Below, piece after piece: positions 51,734 through 60,284 of a stretch of 64,000 nucleotides of DNA. How positions within the stretch are numbered: the first letter of the stretch is position 1; every line of letters begins with the position of its first letter. The notes beneath the pieces were generated by a model. It was not told where the DNA came from. It searched no databases and saw only the letters and a program-made list of their open reading frames with translations. Source of the DNA: Flavobacteriaceae bacterium (lineage in GTDB: Bacteria > Bacteroidota > Bacteroidia > Flavobacteriales > Flavobacteriaceae); contig JAGYJA010000007.1 in NCBI GenBank assembly GCA_018402385.1, positions 310,001 to 374,000 of the forward strand, written 5' to 3'. Made by a program: the position numbers and the translations under genes.

Positions 51734-52988
51734 TTACTCTGTTTTAGAACGTACGTATTCCAGTTGTGCCTGAGCAACAAAGCCATTTTTCAGGGCTTCC
51801 AACTGTTGGGTTTGTATCAATAGTTTTTGTTGGTTCATCGTTAAAACTTCTTCAAAGTCAGCCGTGTTGTTGGCAAAACCGGAAACATACAAGTGTGTAG
51901 CTTGATCAATGCGTTCCAGTTGTTCTTCATAGAGTTTTAAAAGCTTTTCCGTTTGATTCAGCTCATACAGTGTCATTTCATAACTGCTTTGTAAATTGTT
52001 TTTTTGAGCCGTTTGCCTTGCTTCCACTTCCACTTGCATAAATTCCACTTCCTTTTTTGCTGCTTTGTATTTCTTTCGAAAGATGGGTAGTGTCACGGTA
52101 ACCATCGGCATAATAGCGTCTTGTCCGTTCATTTCCGGATTGGCATCGGTGCGTTTGGAAATAATGGAATAATCGACTCCGAGCCCAAACTTTGGCAATC
52201 CGTCCTTTTCAATTGCGGTAATGCGGCTGTTTAAAGCGGTCTTTTCACTGTCCAAAGCTACCAAGGTGGGATGTGCTTCAAATAGGTTGCCATTTTCCGT
52301 TTCTTTTTTCAAGGCAAGGTTTTGACCCAACCTAAGCGAATCGGCAATCACAACCGGCATTATTCTCTCCCTGTTTAAAAGCAGGTTGAATTGAACTTCC
52401 AGTGGCTTCTTTTTATCTTTCAGCAATTCGATTTCGGTGATTGCCGCTTCCCGTTCCATATCCACTTTAACCACATTCACCATAGGGGCATTTCCGCTTC
52501 TGAAACCACTTAAAGCGAGTTCGCGATAGCTGTCGAGGATGCCCAGGTTTTCTTCTTTGAGCGCAATGGTTTTTTCCAGCACATACAACTCGGCATAGCG
52601 TGTTTTGACATCGACAAACAACAGGCTGCGTTGATTGATATACTGATGAAAACGAGCCTGTGCAGCAGCTAGTGGCAACATCTTCCTGCGCTTTCAATGT
52701 ACCGAACCACGGAAACATCTGCGTCAATGAAAATCTGGCTTCCTGAGCTCCCAAACGGGTTTCTATCATACGTCCAAAAGCACTTACGGTCAAGGTAGGA
52801 TCAGGCAAGCTCGCTACCTGAGGTGCTTTTTGCAATGCCGCTTCAAAACCGGCATAATCTGCCTTAAGTACCGGATTGTTTTCTGCCGCTTCCTTTAAGT
52901 AATCGTCCAGAGATTGTGAATGCACACCCTGATTTCCTAGACCAAACACAAACAATCCTAAAATTATATATATATAAGTTGTTTTCAT
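51734..52988 (-). pseudogene. TolC/CusC-family outer-membrane channel with a frameshift
   Basis: A coding frame starts at 52988 with signal peptide MKTTYIYIILGLFVFGLGNQGVHSQ and TolC-like text (LPDPTLTVSAFGRMIETRLGAQEARFSLTQMFPWFGTLKAQEDVAT), then loses frame near 52670. A second frame continues LAAAQARFHQYINQRSLL and long helices (LKEENLGILDSYRELALSGFRSGN, EKLLKLYEEQLERIDQATHLY) to 51734. One base inserted near gccactagctgct explains the break. Joined length about 418 aa, normal for the outer-membrane factor that pairs with CusA/CusB. Confidence 0.87.
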
Positions 52989-52989
52989 C

Positions 52990-55900
52990 TTATTCAGTTA
53001 TTTCGTTATTTTTTACAACAGTCTCCCTCCAGTAAGCCTGTAACACCGGCACCACAAAAATGGTCATAATCTGGATGACCATACCACCCACAATGGGAAT
53101 GGCCATAGGTACCATAATGTCTGAACCTTTTCCTGTTGAGGTCAATACCGGCAAGAGTGCAATAATGGTCACCGCCGTCGTCATCATTGCGGGTCGCACC
53201 CGTTTCAGTCCGGCTTCCATCACAGAATCACGCACGGCTTTGACCGTTTGCGGATTGTTTTTTTCAAATACCTGATGGATGTATGTTCCCATCAAAACAC
53301 CGTCATCGGTAGCAATACCAAAGAGGGCGATAAACCCAACCCATACCGCGACACTCAGGTTGATGGTGCCCATCTGAAAGAGGTCTCGCATGTTCATACC
53401 TGCCAAAGAAAAATCCATAAACCAGCCTTGTCCATACAGCCAAATCATGATAAACCCTCCTGCAAAAGCCACAAACACCACCGAAAAGTGAATGGATGAG
53501 GCAATAATGGTTTTAAACTGGAAATACAACAACAAGAAAATGATAATCAAACTGATGGGAATCACAATAGCCAACCGCTCCATCGCCCGCACCTGATTTT
53601 CGTAATTCCCGGAAAAAGTGTAACTCACACCTGATGGCACTTTCAATTCGCCGGATTCAATTTTATCAGCAATGTACTTTTGCGCATCTTCAACCACATT
53701 TACCTCCGCATAATCGGCTTTTTTGTCAAACAACACATAGCCTACCAGGAAGGTGTCTTCACTTTTGATCATTTGGGGTCCGCGCACATAGTTGATTTCT
53801 GCCAGTTCGCCCAGTGGTATTTGTGCTCCTTTACCTGTTGGTACTAAAATGTTTTTCAGGTTTTCGGGGTCATTGCGCAATTCCCTTGGGTAACGCACCC
53901 GCACCGGGAATCGCTCCCTTCCTTCCACCGTGGTAGTAATTTCCATCCCGCCCACAGCGGTTTCAATAGTGCTTTGTACATCCTCAATACTGAGGCCATA
54001 ACGGGCAATCGCCGGACGGTTAATTTCAATCTCCAGATAGGGTTTCCCCACAATCCTATCAGCAAAAACGGCTTCGGTTTTCACCGAAGGGACTTCTTTG
54101 AGCAGGGTTTCCAGTTGGGTTCCAAAATCCTGAATGGTTTGCAGGTCGGGCCCAAAAACTTTGATTCCCATGGGTGCCCGCATACCGGTTTGCAACATCA
54201 CCAAACGGGTTTCGATGGGCTGTAATTTAGGTGCTGATGTCACCCCCGGCAAGCGGGTTGCATTGACAATTTCGTCCCAAATATCATCGGGACTGTTGAT
54301 GTGTTCCCGCCAGTTCCTGAAATAAGCGCCATCCTCCTCTTCGATTAAATCGGAATTGGAAAATCCGTTGTTCAATACCTCCTCATTGGATAATTTATCA
54401 CCCGATTTCAATACAAATCGCCTTTCCCTGTCTGTTTTAAACTTTAGTGGTTTTCCATTAGCATCTAAGGCATATTCCGGTTTGTAATTGATGACGTTTT
54501 CATACATCGAGATGGGTGCCGGGTCGAGGGCGCTTTCAATGCGTCCCAATTTCCCCACAGCGATGTCCACTTCGGGTATGGCTGTTACGGCCATATCGAG
54601 TTTCTGAAGGATGTCTTTAGTCGCTTCCATACCGGCGTGGGGCATGGCTGTGGGCATTAGTAAAAAGCTTCCCTCATCCAGTGAAGGCATAAACTCTTTG
54701 CCTACTCCGGGAAAACTATGTGCCATGGTTGACCACGCGCCTGTGGTACGGATATTCACTCCCACCTTATCAAAACCTGTAGCCATAGATCCAAATAGTT
54801 TCGGAAAACCAAACCAGATCATCGCTCCAAAAAAGATAGTGATGAGCGGCACCAATAAAAACTTGCCTTTGTTTTCCAGACACCAGGTGAGAATATGACG
54901 GTAAAACTTTACCACACTGAACAGGATGACCAATATCACTGCCAGCAATACCAGCACAAAAATATAGTTGGTAACCAGCGAATTGCGGTATCCCAGGGGC
55001 AGCCATTCTTCGGTTAAAAACAAAATTGTGACCGCCAAAATCAACCCCAGAACGATTCGGGAAGTGTATTTTCCTAAAAGTTCCGGTTTTTTGGTCTCAA
55101 GTATTTTTAGGATTCCAATAGCGGTCAATGCCAAAGGCAACCAAAAACTGAAATACAACCAAAAGGCAATACCTATTACAATCAAAAAGATGTTGGAGAA
55201 TTGTTTCCATTTTTCTTTTTTCACCTTAAAATTGAACGCGTAATAGGAAAGCATCGGTAAAATGACAATCCCCACAATAAAGGATGCCACCAGTGCAAAA
55301 GTTTTGGTAAATGCCAGCGGTTTGAAAAGCTTTCCTTCGGCGTTTTCCATAAAGAATACGGGTAGAAAACTCACGACGGTTGTTGCCAGGGCGGTGGTTA
55401 CTGCCGGTGCCACTTCGATGGTGGCTTCGTAAATCACGTTGAGTAACTTTTTACCCCGCGCACCTATATTCTCCGGAAACTCGAGATGCCGGATGGTATT
55501 TTCGACAAACACAATCCCTACATCCACCATCACCCCAATGGCAATGGCAATACCGGAAAGCGCCACCACATTGGCATCCACCCCAAAATACCGCATCACA
55601 ATAAACGTCATTAAAACCGCTATGGGCAGCAAACTTGAAATCAGTAGCGAAGCCCTCAGGTTGAGTACAAGCACAATGATCACAATAATACTGATGAGGA
55701 TTTCGTGAGAAAGAGCGTGTTCCAAGGTGGAAATCGTTTCATTGATCAGCTGTGTGCGGTCATAGAAAGGAACAACGGTCAATTTACTAACCGTCCCGTC
55801 AGCCAGCACTTTCTCTGGCATCCCTGAAGCCATCGCCGCTATTTTCTGCTTGGTATTTTCAATCACCTGCAAAGGATTGGACCCATAACGTGCCACAACC

Positions 55901-56811
55901 ACACCTCCTACAACCTCAGCACCCCCTTTGTCGAGAACACCACGACGTTCCGCCGGGCCCAGGGCAACGGTTCCTATGTCTTTAATTAAAACTGGTTTGT
56001 TATCGGTTTCGGTAACCACGGTATTTTCTATATCTTCAATCGATTTGATATATCCCAAGCCCCGCACCAGGTATTCCACCTTGTTGACTTCAAGGGTTTT
56101 GGCACCGGCATCGCGGTTAGTGTTCCTTACCGCCATCATCACCTTATCGATACCGATGTTGTAAGCTCTGAGAGCATCAGGGTTGACGTCAATCTGATAT
56201 TCCTGTACAAAACCTCCAATTGATGCCACTTCTGAAACCCCTTCGGCAGCACTTAAACCGAGTTTCACATAATAGTCCTGCACTTTACGCACTTCGTGAA
56301 GGTCCCAGCCACCTGTAACATTGCCATCCCGGTCGCGGCCTTCCAGGGTGTACCAAAACACTTGTCCCAGTGCTGTGGCATCAGGACCCAAGGTGGGCTG
56401 GGCATCATCGGGCAACAAACCGGCCGGCAGCGAACTCAGCTTTTCCAGAACTCGGCTGCGTGACCAGTAAAACTCCACCCCTTCTTCAAAAATGATGTAG
56501 ATACTGGAGAAACCGAACATAGATGTACTGCGTATGGATTTCACCCCTGAGATTCCCAACAAGGAAGACGTAAGCGGATAGGTAATCTGGTCTTCAATAT
56601 CCTGAGGTGATCGGCCCGGCCATTCGGTAAAGACGATTTGTTGGTTTTCACCTATATCAGGAATGGCATCAACTGCAACGGGGTCGCTGGGAAGAAAACC
56701 TGTATCCCAGTCAAAAGGAGCGGTAACCATCCCCCATCCTATAAAGAACAGCAGCAAGATGACGGTAACCAGCCGGTTGTGTAAAAAATATTTTATGAGT
56801 TTTGAAAACAT
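52990..56811 (-). CDS. cusA: CusA-like RND heavy-metal efflux pump
   Basis: A 1273-aa inner-membrane RND transporter of the heavy-metal (HME) class, extruding Cu(I)/Ag(I) with proton antiport. N-terminal MFSKLIKYFLHNRLVTVILLLFFIGWG, porter domains, a TM4 motif GVMVDVGIVFVEN with the proton-relay acidic residues, and C-terminal TM segments ending ALLPVLTSTGKGSDIMVPMAIPIVGG. It is about 230 residues longer than E. coli CusA: an insert after the TM4-6 block (around KFKVKKEKWKQF to WCLENKGKFL) adds extra membrane helices. It is upstream of tolC and cusB in one run. Confidence 0.96.
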   Translation of the reverse strand: MFSKLIKYFLHNRLVTVILLLFFIGWGMVTAPFDWDTGFLPSDPVAVDAIPDIGENQQIVFTEWPGRSPQDIEDQITYPLTSSLLGISGVKSIRSTSMFGFSSIYIIFEEGVEFYWSRSRVLEKLSSLPAGLLPDDAQPTLGPDATALGQVFWYTLEGRDRDGNVTGGWDLHEVRKVQDYYVKLGLSAAEGVSEVASIGGFVQEYQIDVNPDALRAYNIGIDKVMMAVRNTNRDAGAKTLEVNKVEYLVRGLGYIKSIEDIENTVVTETDNKPVLIKDIGTVALGPAERRGVLDKGGAEVVGGVVVARYGSNPLQVIENTKQKIAAMASGMPEKVLADGTVSKLTVVPFYDRTQLINETISTLEHALSHEILISIIVIIVLVLNLRASLLISSLLPIAVLMTFIVMRYFGVDANVVALSGIAIAIGVMVDVGIVFVENTIRHLEFPENIGARGKKLLNVIYEATIEVAPAVTTALATTVVSFLPVFFMENAEGKLFKPLAFTKTFALVASFIVGIVILPMLSYYAFNFKVKKEKWKQFSNIFLIVIGIAFWLYFSFWLPLALTAIGILKILETKKPELLGKYTSRIVLGLILAVTILFLTEEWLPLGYRNSLVTNYIFVLVLLAVILVILFSVVKFYRHILTWCLENKGKFLLVPLITIFFGAMIWFGFPKLFGSMATGFDKVGVNIRTTGAWSTMAHSFPGVGKEFMPSLDEGSFLLMPTAMPHAGMEATKDILQKLDMAVTAIPEVDIAVGKLGRIESALDPAPISMYENVINYKPEYALDANGKPLKFKTDRERRFVLKSGDKLSNEEVLNNGFSNSDLIEEEDGAYFRNWREHINSPDDIWDEIVNATRLPGVTSAPKLQPIETRLVMLQTGMRAPMGIKVFGPDLQTIQDFGTQLETLLKEVPSVKTEAVFADRIVGKPYLEIEINRPAIARYGLSIEDVQSTIETAVGGMEITTTVEGRERFPVRVRYPRELRNDPENLKNILVPTGKGAQIPLGELAEINYVRGPQMIKSEDTFLVGYVLFDKKADYAEVNVVEDAQKYIADKIESGELKVPSGVSYTFSGNYENQVRAMERLAIVIPISLIIIFLLLYFQFKTIIASSIHFSVVFVAFAGGFIMIWLYGQGWFMDFSLAGMNMRDLFQMGTINLSVAVWVGFIALFGIATDDGVLMGTYIHQVFEKNNPQTVKAVRDSVMEAGLKRVRPAMMTTAVTIIALLPVLTSTGKGSDIMVPMAIPIVGGMVIQIMTIFVVPVLQAYWRETVVKNNEITE

Positions 56812-56906
56812 AAAAATTGATTTTGAATTTTAGTAATTGTTAACCGTAGGGGATATTAAAAAACCCTACAATATGCTTCGGGAAGAAGTCAAACTAAAAT
56901 TTAAAA

Positions 56907-57317
56907 TCAGATTAAGTATGTTTCGTTAAGGATATACCGGTCTAAAGTGAGCCGGGGCGGGGAATATTGCTCAAAGGGGATATGCTTTTCAGCAAGCGGT
57001 TCAAAGAGGCTTATGTATGAATAACTGAACAACAGCGCAAACTGCAGCGTTTGCAGTTCGTGCTTTTCGAAAGAAATTTTCAACTCTTCTTGTCCTTCAA
57101 CGGTTATGGAGATGTCTTTACAACAACTTGGTTTTTGAACCGTGTTTTCAGCAGTTTTAAATTCCATTTCCATCCCGCATTTTTTGACTTCAGAAAAAAT
57201 GGCTTTGTCCACCAAATGACCACCACAGTAGTGCATATCCACCGTAAAAGACATGGTGGAAACCAGCACTAAAAGCGCCATAAGAGGACTCATTATTTTC
57301 TGAAAAACGGATTTCAT
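56907..57317 (-). CDS. HYC_CC_PP family exported protein 2
   Basis: From ATG 57317 a 136-aa protein with a signal peptide (MKSVFQKIMSPLMALLVLVSTMSFTVD). It carries HYC at 29-31, CC at 65-66 (PSCCKDI) and PP near the end (YSPPRLTLD). It heads the copper island directly upstream of cusA, and a -7 box sits 6 bp before its ATG. A TTG in the extended frame 3 codons upstream is less likely. Confidence 0.83.
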   Translation of the reverse strand: MKSVFQKIMSPLMALLVLVSTMSFTVDMHYCGGHLVDKAIFSEVKKCGMEMEFKTAENTVQKPSCCKDISITVEGQEELKISFEKHELQTLQFALLFSYSYISLFEPLAEKHIPFEQYSPPRLTLDRYILNETYLI

Positions 57318-57323
57318 AAGAAA

Positions 57324-57331
57324 CAAAGATA
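57324..57331 (-). promoter_or_regulatory. -7 box 6 bp before HYC_CC_PP gene 2
   Basis: TATCTTTG on the minus strand matches TAnnTTTG. With only 6 bp to the ATG at 57317, transcription would start at or near the start codon. This is the likely promoter of the cus operon. Confidence 0.5.
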
Positions 57332-57372
57332 GCTATTTTTTCAATACGTCGTGTTTTTTAGAAAAAGCTTAA

Positions 57373-57813
57373 CTATTTGATTTTCTGTTTATGATAGTAA
57401 AAAGCCGGCAGTAACAGCAAGACAAAAAGCGGTTGAATTAAAAAGCGTCTCACATAAAAAAGGATATTGTAATTGCTTTCAGGTGTGGCGTTTGCGACCA
57501 ACCAAGCCATCCAGGGAAGCAGGATGATAAAGGCCAGCACATACAATACTACTGAAAATTTAATCACATCTTTTTCCCGGAAAGCCACCCAAAGTATCAA
57601 TAATGAAATAGCAGTATTGATGAGGTAGCGATAAGAAGTATGCAAAAGCAATTTTCCGAATTCCACATCGGGTACTTTTTTGTTTAGGTAATCCTGTTTA
57701 AAAAAGGAGAGTAAGGGGTCATAAAACAACTCCGCTTCAAAAAGGCGCACTAGCAGGAGTAGTCCGAATAAAATTACAAGCAATCCTATTTTAAACGGTT
57801 TTTTCATTCTCAA
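57373..57813 (-). CDS. exosortase F system-associated membrane protein
   Basis: A 146-aa protein with four predicted membrane helices (IGLLVILFGLLLLVRLF, LINTAISLLILWVAF, VLYVLAFIILLPWMAWLV, FLIQPLFVLLLLPAFYY) and short loops. It overlaps xrtF by 23 bp, the standard pair in Flavobacteriaceae where this protein accompanies exosortase F. Its role in the sorting reaction is not known. Confidence 0.82.
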   Translation of the reverse strand: MRMKKPFKIGLLVILFGLLLLVRLFEAELFYDPLLSFFKQDYLNKKVPDVEFGKLLLHTSYRYLINTAISLLILWVAFREKDVIKFSVVLYVLAFIILLPWMAWLVANATPESNYNILFYVRRFLIQPLFVLLLLPAFYYHKQKIK

Positions 57814-58351
57814 CTATTTTAGCAGGAATTTTTCTCACCCAAAGCACCCATAGCAGGAACACCATTCCGTAAATTATCGCCGGAAAGACAACGCCGTGTA
57901 AAATTTCCTCAAATTGTGGATATTCATAGAGTGCAATGGCCAAAAGGACGATGCGGAAGAGATTGGCACAATAAATCAATACCGAACCCACAAAAATATA
58001 GAGCAAGGTGGGTTTCCATTTTTGATGGAATGCCACGATAAAAGCAGCAAAGAGGGCCATGACACTCAAGGCATTACAGCCTTCTACAATGCGTGCCAGA
58101 TATTTTCCGTTGATGATGAGTTTCATGGATGCTTCCTTGGGGTGTGGTGTGATTTCGGCTTTATAGCCAAATGCTGTTGTCAAAACCGAAGTTTGTTTGG
58201 CCACCAGATGTGTAATGGGATCCGGATAATACCTATCAGATTTTCCGAAATGTAAATAGGCGTTGTAAAGAAGGCTCAATACCACATAAGTCCCCAAAAA
58301 GAGAACGAGAAAGCGGATGACGGATTTGTATTTCTGAAAAAGTGCTTTCAA
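57791..58351 (-). CDS. xrtF: exosortase XrtF
   Basis: A 186-aa membrane peptidase-like protein of the exosortase family. The conserved triad is visible: Cys92 in VEGCNALS, Arg133 in CANLFRIVLL and His152 in EILHGVVFP, with membrane helices on both sides. The start is TTG at 58351; no ATG gives a full N-terminal helix. Exosortases process C-terminal sorting tags of secreted proteins; the cognate substrate of XrtF is not evident in this window, whose exported proteins carry T9SS signals. Confidence 0.9.
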   Translation of the reverse strand: MKALFQKYKSVIRFLVLFLGTYVVLSLLYNAYLHFGKSDRYYPDPITHLVAKQTSVLTTAFGYKAEITPHPKEASMKLIINGKYLARIVEGCNALSVMALFAAFIVAFHQKWKPTLLYIFVGSVLIYCANLFRIVLLAIALYEYPQFEEILHGVVFPAIIYGMVFLLWVLWVRKIPAKIVENEKTV

Positions 58352-58371
58352 TAATTGTGTATTCGTTTATA

Positions 58372-58379
58372 CAAAAGTA
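58372..58379 (-). promoter_or_regulatory. -7 box of xrtF
   Basis: TACTTTTG on the minus strand, 20 bp upstream of the TTG start of xrtF, matches TAnnTTTG. No clear -33 TTG. The region 58380-58480 between this and the tandem repeat holds nothing else recognised. Confidence 0.45.
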
Positions 58380-58480
58380 GAGAAAAGAGATGGATAAATA
58401 AATCTACAGGTGTTTTACAAAAAAACATTTGTAAATGGTGTTTAAACATTAAGGCATTAAGGTGTATTAAGGCAATTGCT

Positions 58481-58520
58481 CTTAACTTAACTTAACTTAA
58501 CTTAACTTCCCTTAACTTCT
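58481..58520. repeat. tandem 5-bp repeat (cttaa)
   Basis: Five perfect cttaa units (58481-58505), then cttcc, cttaa and cttct, in the 248-bp gap between xrtF and lplA. Complementary ttaagg units lie just upstream (58448-58472), so the block can fold onto itself. Confidence 0.75.
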
Positions 58521-58568
58521 TAATGGTTTTAAAAATCCAAAGGTAATCTGGGAACTATCTTTTTTTCC

Positions 58569-58594
58569 CGCAGATCACGCAGATACGCGCAGAT
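58569..58594. repeat. cgcagat triplet repeat
   Basis: Three cgcagat units at 58569, 58578 and 58588 (9-10 bp spacing) directly downstream of the lplA stop. The cgcagat-cgcagat theme is known to me as an intergenic repeat in many Bacteroidota genomes. Confidence 0.6.
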
Positions 58595-58600
58595 AAAAAC

Positions 58601-59583
58601 TTAAAACATGATGCTCAACAGCTCCTCAGCAGTGATGTCCTTAAAATAACGTTTCAAATCAAACTGACTTAATGCTTTCTTGATTGCTGCTTCATCATGG
58701 GGTAAATTGATCATTGCTTCTTCTATGGGTGCAATGTCCCTGATATGAAAGAAATCACCGGTGATTTGTGCTTTTTGGATGATGCCTTTTTCGACATCCA
58801 GATGCACTTCAATCACACCGCCTTCTGCACGCATTCCCTGTTTAAAGTTATATTCGGGTGAGCGACCAAAATTCCATTCCCAGGTGGCATATTTTTCATC
58901 TCTTATTTTTTGAATTCCGGCAAGGTCATCTTCCGTAAACTCATACATTTTAGCATCGGGAAATGTTGAAAGTATGTGATTCATGATGACGTGCTGTAAA
59001 CGCTTCCAGCGAAAGCGGTTCTTTGAGGTGATTGCTTATGTTTGTCACCCTTTTTGGAACCGATTTTGTACCACGCCCTTTGTATTTTAAGCGGGTTTAC
59101 TTTTAAAGCGCCCGACACATCTTTCATTTCAGACGAAAACAACAAGGTCCCGTGGTGCATTACTTTGTTTTTAAACACATGTTCTGCATTGCCTGAAAAC
59201 TTTTTTCCTTCAATCGTCAGGTCATTGCGACCTTCAAACTTTGCGTCAATTCCCAGACCCTGAAGCACTTCCAAAACAGGTTTAGTATATCTTCTGAAAT
59301 CCACCATATCTTCTTTGTCACTAGTGCGGGTAAATGTGAAATTGAGATTGCCTAAATCGTGATACACCGCTCCTCCTCCTGAAAGTCGCCGCACTACTTT
59401 AATGTCTTTTTCCTTTACATAGTCGAGGTTGATTTCGGCCAAGGTGTTTTGGTGTTTCCCTACAATGATGGCATTGTCATTTTGCCACAGCATAAAGCAA
59501 TCTTCATCAAGGTGTTTAAAGATATACTCGTCGGTGGCGATGTTAAAATAGGGGTCGGTACTATGGTGATGAATGCAAAGCAT
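58601..59583 (-). pseudogene. lplA: lipoate--protein ligase LplA with two frameshifts
   Basis: The N-terminal catalytic domain (59583 onwards: VRRLSGGGAVYHDLGNLNFTF, the lipoate-binding RRxSGGGAVxHD motif; FSGNAEHVFKNKVMHHGTLLF, catalytic KxxGxA region) is intact to about NPLKIQ. The frame then shifts near 59055-59085, runs VPKRVTNISNHLKEPLSLEAF, and shifts again near 58997 into QHVIMNHILSTFPDAKMYEF and the C-terminal accessory domain to 58601. Both breaks are single-base. Joined, the protein is about 328 aa, typical for LplA. Either a decayed gene or consensus errors. Confidence 0.83.
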
Positions 59584-59804
59584 GGGTTGTGATTTTAGTT
59601 CATAAAATTAACCAATCTCTTTCTTACATAAAAGTAAATACAATGATAAAAGTTTCAATTCCCTCTGGGCTTGGCAATAAGTATTCAAAGTAAACAACGC
59701 TTAGGCATTTCAATGTTAAGTATCGGTTAATAAAACCCATTTCATTAGATTCAAGTTTAACAAAAAAATACCATTTGTGGAGGAGACATTATTTGGTTTT
59801 TAAA

Positions 59805-59812
59805 TACTTTTG
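59805..59812 (+). promoter_or_regulatory. -7 box upstream of the GAF protein gene
   Basis: TACTTTTG, 16 bp upstream of the ATG at 59829, matches TAnnTTTG. The rest of the 59584-59828 gap, between divergent lplA and the GAF gene, shows no other convincing site. Confidence 0.5.
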
Positions 59813-59828
59813 TCAAAACATTTTCATT

Positions 59829-60284
59829 ATGCCTTTTAACCAGTTAAAGCCCGGGGTTTCACAAATAGTAAGTGATTTTACTTTAAAATCAAATGAAAAA
59901 TTGACGAAGGTCTGTGAACTTCTTCAGGATAAAATACCCTATTACGACTGGGTGGGCTTTTATTTTGCCAATGAAGCGGAACGCACTTTACATTTAAAAG
60001 CTTTTGCCGGCGAACCAACAGACCATACTGTGATTCCTTTTGGGAAAGGCATTTGTGGGCAAGTGGCAGAATCCAATCAAAACTTTGTGGTTCCTGATGT
60101 CAAGGCTCAGGACAATTACATTGCCTGTAGTTTCACTGTCAAAGCAGAAATTGTAATCCCTTTGTTTAAGGATGGCAAAAACATCGGGCAGATTGATATT
60201 GACTCCAATACCATTGACCCGTTTACTGAAGCAGATGAGCGTTTTTTGGAATGGGTGAATAAACAGGTATCAAAAACCCTTTAA
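59829..60284 (+). CDS. GAF-domain protein, free-methionine-R-sulfoxide reductase-like
   Basis: From ATG 59829 (MPFNQLKPGVSQIV) a 151-aa single GAF domain. It keeps GKGICGQVAE (Cys76) and DVKAQDNYIACSF (Cys100), matching two of the three cysteines of free-Met-R-sulfoxide reductases (the catalytic Cys in the IAC motif included), plus EIVIPLFKDGKNIGQIDIDS. The third conserved Cys (before the GKG loop) is absent (TDHTVIPF). It probably reduces free methionine-R-sulfoxide, but activity with two cysteines is uncertain. A longer upstream start has no family support. Confidence 0.87.
   Translation: MPFNQLKPGVSQIVSDFTLKSNEKLTKVCELLQDKIPYYDWVGFYFANEAERTLHLKAFAGEPTDHTVIPFGKGICGQVAESNQNFVVPDVKAQDNYIACSFTVKAEIVIPLFKDGKNIGQIDIDSNTIDPFTEADERFLEWVNKQVSKTL

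Noticed and set aside
43739-57317. Copper island as a recently acquired mobile element
   Set aside because: No integrase, transposase, flanking direct repeats or clear base-composition break could be seen; only the gene set is accessory-like.
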